The translations under genes were made by a program, and so were the position numbers. Shown one piece after another: positions 40,852 through 48,048 of a stretch of 64,000 bases of DNA (positions are counted from its first letter, which is position 1; the number at the start of each line of letters is the position of its first letter). The DNA is from Trebonia kvetii (GTDB lineage Bacteria; Actinomycetota; Actinomycetes; Streptosporangiales; Streptosporangiaceae). The stretch is taken from contig NZ_RPFW01000009.1 in NCBI RefSeq assembly GCF_007827045.1, positions 309,871-373,870 of the forward strand. The letters are read 5' to 3'. The notes beneath the pieces are model-generated. The model saw only the letters and a list, made by a program, of their open reading frames with translations, was not told the origin of the DNA and made no database searches.

Positions 40852-42751
40852 GTGAGTGTCCTCCCGTACCGGTGGCGGTTGGCGGCCAGCGCGATTGCCG
40901 GCGCCGTGAGGACCGCGTCAAACTCCGGGGATGGCGGTGCCTCTGCAATGACAGAGGGGGCATCGCTATCGCAGATACACACGCCGGCGCCGATAAGGCC
41001 AATAAGCCGTTGGCGTCCGGAGTGAGGTCGAGGGCGGCGAGGTAGCCGAACGTCATCGCCGGACCGATCGTCGCCCCGGCGCCCGCGTAGCTGTGCCCCA
41101 TGACCGAGGCGCTCGCGTTGCCCGCCGCGTACAGGCCGGGGATCGGGCCGCCGTCGGGCCGCAGCACCCGGCCGCGGCCGTCGGTGCGCAGGCCGCCCTT
41201 GGTGCCGAGGTCGCCTGGCACGATCTTGGCGGCGTAGAACGGCGCGCGGGCCAGCGGCGCCAGGTTCGGGTTGGGCCGGACGCGCGGGTCGCCGTAGTAG
41301 CGGTCATATGCCGACTCGCCGCGGTTGAACTCGTCGTCGCGGCCGGCCAGGGCGAACTCGTTGAACCTGGCGACCGTCTGGGCCAGGCCGTCCGGGTCGA
41401 CGCCGATGGCGGCCGCGAGCTTGCCCAGGTCCGGCGCGCGGAAGACCGCGCCCGCGGCGTACCAGCGGCGGGGGAGCGGCCGGCCGGGCGGCAGGCCCGC
41501 GAACACGTACCGGTCGCGGTAGCGCTGGTCGAACACCAGCCAGGCGGGGATGTGCGGGTTGTCCGCCGCGTTCCCCGCATACATGGCGTGCACCGCATCG
41601 ACATACGGCGCCGACTCGTTGACGAATCGCCGCCCCGCGCCGTTGACCATGACGCAGCCGGGCAGGTTCCGCTCGGCCAGGCAGAAGTACGGCCCGCGGG
41701 GCAGCGGGATCGACGGGCCCCACCAGGCATCGTCAAGCAGGCCCGTCGCGGCGCCGAGCCGCTGGCCGGCCACGATGCCGTCTCCGGTATTACCGGTAGC
41801 GCCAGTCGTCCAGTCGCTGCCGATCGGCGCCTGCTGATACTGCCGGCGCATCTGCTCGTTGCGCTCGAACCCGCCGGTGGCGATCAGCACTCCGCGCCGG
41901 GCCTTGATCTCCACCGGCTTCCCGTCCCGCAGGGCTCGGACCCCAGTGACCCGGCCGTCCGTCACCACCAGGTCGGTCAGCGGGGAATCGAGCCACACCG
42001 GCACCTCGCGGGCGAGCAGTCCGGCCCGCAGCCCCGCGGCGAGCGCCTGCCCGAGGCTGAGCATCCGCTGCCCGAGCAGCCGGCTGCGGACCAGCCGGCC
42101 CGCCACCCGGATACTGGCGAGGACGGCGCGCGGATGCCGGGGACCGAGAGTCAGCCAGCGATAGTCGGCCTGGGTGACCGCGACGCCGTTGGGGACCGGC
42201 AGATAGGGCCGGTTGAGCCGGGTGAGTTCGCGGCCGAGCACGGACCCGTTGAACGGCACCGGCTCGATGCTGCGCCCAGACGCGAGCCCGCCCGGCGCCT
42301 CGGGGTAGTAGTCGGCGTAGCCGGGTACCCAGGCCAGCCGCAGCGGCGTAGCCGCCAGGACGAAGTCCAGCATCGCCGGGCCGTGCTCGAGCAGCGCGTC
42401 CCGCAGCTCCGCGGGGACGTCTTCCCCCGCCACCCGCGCCAGGTACGAACGCGCGAGTTCGGGGGTGTCGGCGACACCAGCGCGCTGTAGCACGGTGTTG
42501 CCCGGTGCCCATATCCCGCCGCCGGAACGGGCGGTGGAGCCGCCGAACGCACCGGTCTTCTCCAGCACGACGACCGTCGCACCCCGGTGTGCCGCCGTCA
42601 GGGCGGCCGTCATGCCCGCTGCCCCGCTGCCCGCCACCACGATGTCGAATTCGACAGTGTCCAGCTCGGCACTGGCGGATTCGGTGCTGTCGGATTCTGT
42701 GCGGTCAGCTTCGGCGTCCGCCCGCCCGTTTTCCGTCAGCCCTGTTCCCAT
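40706..42751 (-). CDS. kstD: 3-ketosteroid delta1-dehydrogenase (KstD) with a run-on C-terminus
   Basis: 681 residues from ATG 42751 (AGGAGG 5 bp upstream). After an acidic leader, FAD-site FDIVVAGSGAAGMTAALTAA, then GGSTARSGGGIWAPGNTVLQ, WVPGYADYYPEAPGGLASGR, GFERNEQMRRQYQQAPIGSD, DDAWWGPSIPL, NESAPYVDAVHAMY, GESAYDRYYGDPRVRPNPNL and KIVPGDLGTKGGLRTDGRGR are KstD signatures; the enzyme introduces the 1(2) double bond into 3-ketosteroids. Similarity ends at AMTFGYLAALDLTPD near 41010. No stop follows for a further 100 codons, which use rare codons (TTA, ATA, GTA) and overlap the next gene. The natural stop is probably lost or shifted. Confidence 0.92.
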   Translation of the reverse strand: MGTGLTENGRADAEADRTESDSTESASAELDTVEFDIVVAGSGAAGMTAALTAAHRGATVVVLEKTGAFGGSTARSGGGIWAPGNTVLQRAGVADTPELARSYLARVAGEDVPAELRDALLEHGPAMLDFVLAATPLRLAWVPGYADYYPEAPGGLASGRSIEPVPFNGSVLGRELTRLNRPYLPVPNGVAVTQADYRWLTLGPRHPRAVLASIRVAGRLVRSRLLGQRMLSLGQALAAGLRAGLLAREVPVWLDSPLTDLVVTDGRVTGVRALRDGKPVEIKARRGVLIATGGFERNEQMRRQYQQAPIGSDWTTGATGNTGDGIVAGQRLGAATGLLDDAWWGPSIPLPRGPYFCLAERNLPGCVMVNGAGRRFVNESAPYVDAVHAMYAGNAADNPHIPAWLVFDQRYRDRYVFAGLPPGRPLPRRWYAAGAVFRAPDLGKLAAAIGVDPDGLAQTVARFNEFALAGRDDEFNRGESAYDRYYGDPRVRPNPNLAPLARAPFYAAKIVPGDLGTKGGLRTDGRGRVLRPDGGPIPGLYAAGNASASVMGHSYAGAGATIGPAMTFGYLAALDLTPDANGLLALSAPACVSAIAMPPLSLQRHRHPRSLTRSSRRRQSRWPPTATGTGGHSHGLCSKRELRNLRAPRWARAARGIHSSQSRSPRRTLPGEVRPAGKAAN

Positions 42752-42771
42752 GCCGCCTCCTGCGTCAATAT

Positions 42772-42785
42772 TAGAACACGTTGCA
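42772..42785. promoter_or_regulatory. KstR box between kstD and the second flavoprotein
   Basis: TAGAACACGTTGCA matches TnnAACnnGTTnnA at every defined position. It is 20 bp from the kstD start and 28 bp from the flavoprotein start, so it serves a divergent pair. Confidence 0.85.
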
Positions 42786-42813
42786 GTTCTGCACGGAACG
42801 GAAGGGGCTGCCG

Positions 42814-44502
42814 GTGCACTGGGATATCGAGGCGGACATCGTCGTGGTCGGGTTCGGCGCGGCCGGCGCGTGCGCCGCACTCGAGGCGGCCGCGGCGGGC
42901 CGCTCGGTGGTGGTGCTCGACCGGTTCACCGGCGGCGGGGCCACCGCGCTGTCGGGCGGAGTCGTGTACGCCGGCGGGGGCACCCCGCAGCAGCGCGCGG
43001 CCGGCGTAACCGATAACGCGGCGGCGATGTTCGGCTATCTGCGCACCGAGGTGGGTGACGTGGTGCCGCCCGAGACACTCCGCCGATTCTGCGACGACAG
43101 CGTGAGCATGCTCGGCTGGTTGGAGAGCCACGGCGTGCCGTTCGAGGGGAGCCTCTGCCCGGACAAGACGTCCTACCCGACCAACCGCCACTACCTGTAT
43201 TACTCGGGCAGCGAGATGTCCGCCCGCGACCTCGCGCCCCCGGCGCCCCGCGGCCACCGGACCCGGGGCCGCGGCACGTCCGGCAGGCTGCTGTTCGCCC
43301 GGCTCGCCGCCGCCACCCGGCGTGCGGGGGTCCAGGTGGTGGGGCAGAGTGCGGCCGTCCGCCTGGTCACGGATGGCGGACAGGTGACGGGTGTGGCGTG
43401 CCGTACGCTGCGCGGCGCGCCCTGGTGGACGCGCACGGCACACCGCTTGCTGCACCGTGTGGCCCGCAAGCCCTACCTATACGTCCCGAAGGCCGGCCGA
43501 CTCATGCACAAACCGGTGACGTGGCTGGAGCGCCGGTACGGCCGGGCCCTGCTGGTCGGGGCGGTCCGCGGCGTGGTGATCGCGGCGGGCGGCTTCGGTG
43601 CCAACAGGGAACTGCTGCGCGCGCACGCGTCGTCCGCGCGCGGCGGGCTGCCGCTGGCGACGCCGGGCGACGACGGCAGCGGCCTGCTGCTCGGCACCGG
43701 GGCCGGGGGAGTGGCGGCGCTGCTTGACCGCGTGTCGGTGTGGCGTTTCCTCAGCCCGCCGCCCGCACTGCTGCGCGGCATCCTGGTCGATACCGACGGC
43801 CAGCGAATCTGCGACGAGTCCAGGTACGGCGCGGCGATCGGCGACGAGATCGTCCGTCGCGGCGGGCGGGCGTGGCTGTTCGCCGACCGTGCCACGATCA
43901 CCGCCGCCCGGCGGCAGCTACGCGGCTCAACTCTCTGGTTCCAGCGACTGCAGGCGCGGTACCTGCTGACCTTCGGGCGGGTGACCGCGGACACGGTGAC
44001 CGGCGTCGCGGCCAGGGCAGGCGTCGACCCCGACGGCCTGGCGGCGACGGTGGCCGCGTACAACACTGACGCCGCTAGTCCGGGTGGCGAGTCAGCCGAG
44101 TCGGCGGGCAAGCCGGCCGACCTGGTCGTCTCGCAGGATCAGCCGCCATACTCGCTGATCGACTACTCGATCCGGCCCCGTCTGCTTAACCCGGCCCCGG
44201 TGCTTACCCTCGGCGGCCTGGTCGTCGACCACGCGACCGGCCAGGTGCTGCGCGCGGACGGGACGGCAGTGCCCGGACTGTACGCGGCGGGCCGCAGCGC
44301 CGTGGGCCTGTGCTCCCGCTCGTACGTCAGCGGACTGTCGATTGCCGACTGCGTGTTCTCCGGGCGGCGTGCCGGCCGCCACGCGTCCGCCGCCTCGCAC
44401 GTCACACCAGCGGACTCTGACCGTGAGAATCATCAACGGGACTGTAAGAACAACGGTGTAACTTCCGAGACGGAGGAGACACCAGATGACGAACGGGACT
44501 GA
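42814..44502 (+). CDS. KSTD/fumarate-reductase-type FAD flavoprotein, tail altered by IS256 insertion
   Basis: 562 residues from GTG 42814 (VHWDIEADIVVVG). FAD site ADIVVVGFGAAGACAALEAA, then FTGGGATALSGGVVYAGGGT, DKTSYPTNRHYLYYSGSEM, AAGGFGANRELLRAHA, LRGILVDTDGQRICDESRYG and VLTLGGLVVDHATGQVLRAD. It belongs with delta1- or delta4-(5-alpha)-ketosteroid dehydrogenases and flavocytochrome-like reductases, divergent from kstD across a KstR box. IS256 begins at 44438, so the last 21 codons are transposon sequence and overlap the transposase start. Joining across the element restores a native end HQPNTGMV and stop at 47663, a change of only a few residues. Confidence 0.85.
   Translation: MHWDIEADIVVVGFGAAGACAALEAAAAGRSVVVLDRFTGGGATALSGGVVYAGGGTPQQRAAGVTDNAAAMFGYLRTEVGDVVPPETLRRFCDDSVSMLGWLESHGVPFEGSLCPDKTSYPTNRHYLYYSGSEMSARDLAPPAPRGHRTRGRGTSGRLLFARLAAATRRAGVQVVGQSAAVRLVTDGGQVTGVACRTLRGAPWWTRTAHRLLHRVARKPYLYVPKAGRLMHKPVTWLERRYGRALLVGAVRGVVIAAGGFGANRELLRAHASSARGGLPLATPGDDGSGLLLGTGAGGVAALLDRVSVWRFLSPPPALLRGILVDTDGQRICDESRYGAAIGDEIVRRGGRAWLFADRATITAARRQLRGSTLWFQRLQARYLLTFGRVTADTVTGVAARAGVDPDGLAATVAAYNTDAASPGGESAESAGKPADLVVSQDQPPYSLIDYSIRPRLLNPAPVLTLGGLVVDHATGQVLRADGTAVPGLYAAGRSAVGLCSRSYVSGLSIADCVFSGRRAGRHASAASHVTPADSDRENHQRDCKNNGVTSETEETPDDERD
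44431..44437. repeat. IS256 target-site duplication, left copy
   Basis: CATCAAC directly before the GGGACTGT terminus. The identical 7 bp follows the right end at 47641-47647, defining the insertion. Confidence 0.85.
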
Positions 44503-45724
44503 AGAGCCGGCGCTGTCAGCGGCGGATGAGCAGTTGCTGCGGGAGCTCACCGAGCGTGCCCGCGCTGGCGGGCTGAAGCTGACCGGCGAGGGCGGGCTGC
44601 TCGGGAAGCTGACCAAGATGGTCGTTGAGGGCGCGCTGGAGGGCGAGCTGGATGACCATCTCGGCTATGCCAGGCACGACCCGGCCGGCCGTGACGGCGG
44701 TAATTCCCGGAACGGGCACCGGGCTAAAACGGTGATCACCGAGGCGGGGCCGGTGGAGATTTCCGTGCCGCGGGACCGGGATTCGAGTTTCGAGCCGAGG
44801 ATCGTCGCGAAAAGGCAGCGGCGGCTGACCGGGGTCGAGGATATGGTCATCTCGCTGTCCGCGAAGGGGCTGACACACGGGGAGATTTCCGCGCACCTGC
44901 AGGAAATCTACGGTGCGGAGGTCTCCAAGCAGACGATCACCGCGATTACCGACCGGGTGATGGACTCGATGGCGGAATGGCAGAACCGGCCGCTGGACCC
45001 GGTTTACGCTGTCGTGTTCGTCGACGCGATCATGGTGAAGATCCGCGAGGGCCAGGTCGCCAACCGGCCGGTTTACCTGGCGCTGGGCGTCACCGCAGAC
45101 GGGGAGCGGGACATCCTGGGCCTGTGGGCCGGGGAGCACGGCGACGGGGAAGGCGCCAAGTTCTGGCTCCGCGTCCTGAGCGAGATCAAGAACCGCGGCA
45201 CCCGCGATGTGCTCATGCTGGTCTGCGACGGGCTGAAAGGGCTGCCCGACGCGGTGAATGCCGTCTGGGACAAGACCGTGGTCCAGGCATGCATCGTCCA
45301 TCTCCTGCGCAACTCGTTCAAGTACGCGTCGAAAAGGGACTGGGCGCAGGTCGCCAAAGACATCAAGCCGGTTTACACCGCTGTCTCCGAGGCCGCCGCG
45401 CTGGACGCGCTCACGGAATTCTCCGCCAAATGGGAGAAACGCTATCCGGCCATCATCCGGCTCTGGGAGAACGCCTGGGCCGAGTTCGTCCCGTTCCTGC
45501 AGTTCGACAACGAGATCCGCACCATCATCTGCACCACGAACGCGATCGAGTCGATCAACGCGAGGCTGCGGCGGGCGGTCAAGGCCCGCGGCCACTTCCC
45601 GACCGAGCAGGCCGCCCTCAAGTGCCTCTACCTCGCGCTCATGAGCCTCGATCCCACGGGCAGGGGCCGCCAGCGGTGGTCCAACCGGTGGAAGGGCGCC
45701 CTGAACGCCTTCGACATCACCTAA
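44486..45724 (+). CDS. IS256-family (mutator-type) transposase, C-terminus cut off by IS110
   Basis: 412 residues from ATG 44486 (GGAGGAG upstream). DDE transposase: MVVEGALEGELDDHLGYARH, NSRNGHRAKTVITEAGPVEI, FVDAIMVKIREGQVANRPVY (first Asp), VLMLVCDGLKGLPDAVNAVW (second Asp), CIVHLLRNSFKYASKRDW, and LWENAWAEFVPFLQF near the Glu. It ends WKGALNAFDIT with a TAA supplied by the inserted IS110. The displaced end FDGRLSAGRK with its own TAA is found at 47568-47600. The loss of only ten residues could leave it active, but this is untested. Confidence 0.93.
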   Translation: MTNGTEEPALSAADEQLLRELTERARAGGLKLTGEGGLLGKLTKMVVEGALEGELDDHLGYARHDPAGRDGGNSRNGHRAKTVITEAGPVEISVPRDRDSSFEPRIVAKRQRRLTGVEDMVISLSAKGLTHGEISAHLQEIYGAEVSKQTITAITDRVMDSMAEWQNRPLDPVYAVVFVDAIMVKIREGQVANRPVYLALGVTADGERDILGLWAGEHGDGEGAKFWLRVLSEIKNRGTRDVLMLVCDGLKGLPDAVNAVWDKTVVQACIVHLLRNSFKYASKRDWAQVAKDIKPVYTAVSEAAALDALTEFSAKWEKRYPAIIRLWENAWAEFVPFLQFDNEIRTIICTTNAIESINARLRRAVKARGHFPTEQAALKCLYLALMSLDPTGRGRQRWSNRWKGALNAFDIT

Positions 45725-45936
45725 TGGGCACATGAGCTGGTCACCACTGCTGGTACCCCGGGGGCTCGAGTCCTCTGACAAGATCGTGGGACCGCTCGTG
45801 CCGGGCCACCGCCATTGTTGCCTGAGGCTTGAGCCTTCGTTCGAGGCTGCGGGGTCCGTCTCCCGGTCGATGCCGATAGCGATCCTGGCGCGTGACGCCT
45901 CGACCAAGGCTGGCAGGACCGGGCTGGCGCGGTCGG

Positions 45937-46231
45937 CGCCGGGTGACCCGCTGACATCACCGGGGCTGGACCTCTTGTCGAAGATCCGGGTCCCGGCGGC
46001 GACCGCGCTTTTCCCCGGCCGGCGGGCGACACGCCGGGCCGGGTGCTGGGAATGTGCTGGTCGTGGCGGTATGGGTGGTCGTGGCCTGAGCCATCCGCAG
46101 GAGCTACCCCTTATCAGTGCCGGGAGCCGCCGAGCCCTGGCCGGGACCGGGGCCTGCGGGCAGCCGGGGTCACGAACGGCCAATCGGATGGCGGTGCCCT
46201 TGAGCCCTTCCATTAGGGAGCGCGCGTGCCC
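45937..46231 (+). ncRNA. IS110 bridge RNA candidate with target-binding and donor-binding loops
   Basis: Target loop: a stem formed by CGCCGGG..ACCCG (45937-45950) and CGGGTCCCGGCG (45987-45998) encloses GACATCACC (45953-45961), identical to the top strand left of the insertion, and GTCGAAG (45977-45983), the reverse complement of CTTCGAC right of it. Donor loop: a stem GGG.CACG (46167-46174)/CGTGCCC (46225-46231) encloses ATCGGATG (46183-46190), identical to the element's right end (47558-47565), and CCATTAG (46210-46216), complementary to CTAATGG at its left end (45721-45727). This is the pairing scheme known for the IS621 bridge RNA. RNA ends are not defined by sequence alone. Confidence 0.85.
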
Positions 46232-46285
46232 TGCACGGCCCTGGCCAGCTCGGACAGGAGCTGCCAACGGAACGGAGGAGACAGA

Positions 46286-47518
46286 TTGGACGTATTCTGC
46301 GGAATCGACTGGGCGGAGGACCATCACGACATCGCCCTCGTGGACCGCGACGGCGGGCTGGTGGCCAGGCTGCGGGTCAGCGACGACGCGGCCGGCCTGG
46401 CCCGGCTGCTGGACCTGCTCGCGGAGAAAGGCGACAGCGCCGGCGACCCGGTGCCGGTCGCGATCGAGACGCCGCGCGGCCTGCTGGTCGCCTGCCTGCG
46501 CGCCGCCGGCCGCAAGGTCTACCCGGTCAACCCGATGGCGACAGCCCGCTACCGGGACCGGCACTCCATGGCGGGCCGCAAGTCCGACCACGGCGACGCG
46601 GTCGTGCTGGCGAACGTCCTGCGCACCGACCTGCACGCGCACCGGCCCCTGCCCGCCGACAGCGAGCTCGCCCAGGCCGTCGCCGTGCTGGCCCGCGCCC
46701 AGCAGGACGCCGTCTGGGACCGCGTCGCCGCCCACAACAAGCTCCGCTCCCACCTGCGCGAGTACTTCCCCGGCTTCCTCGCGGCCTTCGCCGCCGCCAA
46801 GGGCGGCATCATGCGCCCCGAGGCCCGCGCCGTCCTCGCCGCCGCCGCCACCCCGGCAGACGCAGCGAAACTGACCCTCGCCCAGCTGCGTGCCCTGCTG
46901 CGGAAAGCCGGCCGCAGCCGCGGCATCGACGCCGAGGCCCAGCGGCTGCGCGACGCCTTCCGCCAGGAGCAGATGCGCCAGCTCCCCCTCGTCGAGCAGG
47001 CCATGGGCCGCCAGACGCTCGCGCTGCTGCGCCAGCTCGACGCTGCCTGCCAGTCCGCCGATGACCTCGAGCAGGCTGCCGTCGAGTCTTTTAACCAGCA
47101 CCCGGACGCCGGCATCATCACCAGCTTCCCAGGCATCGGCGCGCTCACCGGCGCCCGGGTACTCGCCGAGATCGGAGACGACCGGTCCCGCTTCCAGGAT
47201 GCCAAAGGACTCAAGGCCTACGCCGGCGCCGCGCCCGTCACCCGCGCCAGCGGCAAGAGCAGATCCGTCACCCACCGCAGGGTCAAGAACAACCGGCTCG
47301 CAGCCGCCGGCTACATCTGGGCATTCTCCGCCATCACCGCATCACCCGGCGCCCGCGACCACTACGACCGACGCCGCGACGCCGGAGACCGCCACGCCGC
47401 CGCCCAGCGCAACCTCTTCAGCCGGCTCCTCGGCTGCCTCCACCACTGCCTGACCACCGGCCAGCACTACGACGAGGCCACCGCATTCCCCACCAGAACC
47501 ATCCCCGCAGCCGCCTGA
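46286..47518 (+). CDS. IS110-family DEDD transposase/recombinase
   Basis: 410 residues. I use TTG 46286 (LDVFCGIDWAEDHHD), 7 bp after GGAGGA; the frame is open 20 codons upstream but that part is the bridge-RNA region. RuvC-like N-terminal domain: VFCGIDWAEDHHDIALVDRD with the first Asp, AIETPRGLLVACLRAAGRKV, KSDHGDAVVLANVLRTDLHA. C-terminal Transposase_20 domain: ITSFPGIGALTGARVLAEIG, FQDAKGLKAYAGAAPVTRAS with the conserved serine, RVKNNRLAAAGYIWAFSAI. It uses the bridge RNA to join the donor and target at CT cores. Confidence 0.93.
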   Translation: MDVFCGIDWAEDHHDIALVDRDGGLVARLRVSDDAAGLARLLDLLAEKGDSAGDPVPVAIETPRGLLVACLRAAGRKVYPVNPMATARYRDRHSMAGRKSDHGDAVVLANVLRTDLHAHRPLPADSELAQAVAVLARAQQDAVWDRVAAHNKLRSHLREYFPGFLAAFAAAKGGIMRPEARAVLAAAATPADAAKLTLAQLRALLRKAGRSRGIDAEAQRLRDAFRQEQMRQLPLVEQAMGRQTLALLRQLDAACQSADDLEQAAVESFNQHPDAGIITSFPGIGALTGARVLAEIGDDRSRFQDAKGLKAYAGAAPVTRASGKSRSVTHRRVKNNRLAAAGYIWAFSAITASPGARDHYDRRRDAGDRHAAAQRNLFSRLLGCLHHCLTTGQHYDEATAFPTRTIPAAA

Positions 47519-47640
47519 CAACATGAATTTCCACCAGCTACTTGACAGCTAAAGGGCATCGGATGTCTTCGACGGCCGCCTCAGCGCAGGACGAAAGTAA
47601 GTAAACAGGACATAAGTTACACCGTTAACTTGACAGACCC

Positions 47641-47647
47641 CATCAAC
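47641..47647. repeat. IS256 target-site duplication, right copy
   Basis: CATCAAC directly after the right terminus ...ACAGACCC, identical to 44431-44437. Confidence 0.85.
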
Positions 47648-47715
47648 CAAATACGGGCATGGTGTAAGGGCCCGTGGCGGTGCGGGTCGCGGGCCTGGTC
47701 ACCGGGTTTCTCGGT

Positions 47716-47960
47716 TCAGGCGGCGGGGGCAATGGTGATGTCGCTGTCTGGGTGGAGGGCGCGGAGCTGGTTCAGGAGGCTGCGGGTCCTGCGGTCGGTG
47801 TCGGTCTTGCGGGCGTGCCAGACGGAGCCGAGGTCGGTGTAGCGGGCCTCGGGATCGGCGAGCAGGTGCCAGATGATGACGAGGACGGAGCGTCCGACGG
47901 CGCACCGGGCCCTGCTGCCGCCGAGGCGCCGTGACAGCCGGCGGAGCCGTTCGCCGAGGA
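47716..47960 (-). pseudogene. IS110-family transposase, C-terminal remnant
   Basis: About 80 codons on the minus strand ending at the TGA 47716-47718: AVGRSVLVIIWHLLADPEAR, YTDLGSVWHARKTDTDRRTR and SLLNQLRALHPDSDITIAPA. This is the typical end of an IS110-family transposase, where a helical segment AVGHS-type and LTPAA-like tail close the protein. The 5' part is missing; the fragment is cut at 47961 where a 28-bp IS256-end remnant begins. A different IS110 copy from the one nested in IS256. Confidence 0.7.
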
Positions 47961-47961
47961 G

Positions 47962-47989
47962 GGACTGTAAGAACAACTTGACAGACCCG
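47962..47989. repeat. end-to-end remnant of an IS256-type element
   Basis: The first 14 bp equal the IS256 left terminus (GGGACTGTAAGAAC) and the last 14 equal its right terminus (AACTTGACAGACCC), fused at a shared AAC. No 7-bp duplication flanks it. It looks like a copy reduced to its ends by internal deletion. Confidence 0.7.
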
Positions 47990-48048
47990 GCGCTGGCTCG
48001 GATAGAGCGTTGACTGTCTCGGGTCAGGCGAGGATAGGAACTGGCTCG

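Larger units (their letters stand above)
45721..47568 (+). mobile_element. IS110-family element nested in the IS256 transposase gene
   Basis: Flanked on both sides by the dinucleotide CT (45721-45722 and 47567-47568). Deleting one CT and everything between restores ATC-ACC-TTC-GAC, i.e. the intact IS256 transposase reading FDITFDGRL. The element is about 1846 bp, has no terminal inverted repeats, has a 560-bp noncoding left end with a bridge-RNA candidate, and carries one DEDD transposase gene. This fits the IS110 group exemplified by IS621. Confidence 0.92.
44438..47640 (+). mobile_element. IS256-family element, interrupted by an IS110-family element
   Basis: Outer limits are set by the imperfect terminal repeats GGGACTGTAAGAAC (left) and its counterpart ending ACAGACCC (right), both continuing into AACGGTGTAACTT in the inverted sense, and by the CATCAAC duplication. 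Total 3203 bp; removal of the nested IS110 leaves about 1357 bp, a normal IS256 size. Contains a mutator-type transposase gene. Inserted in the last codons of the flavoprotein gene. Confidence 0.9.

Noticed and set aside
44516..47275. A 919-codon open frame antisense to the transposon genes
   Set aside because: It runs across the IS256/IS110 boundary and has no domain similarity; it is a product of high third-position GC on the coding strand.
47716..47960. The IS110 remnant as part of the nested IS110 element
   Set aside because: It is on the opposite strand, outside the IS256 right end and target duplication, and its C-terminal sequence differs from that of the nested copy.
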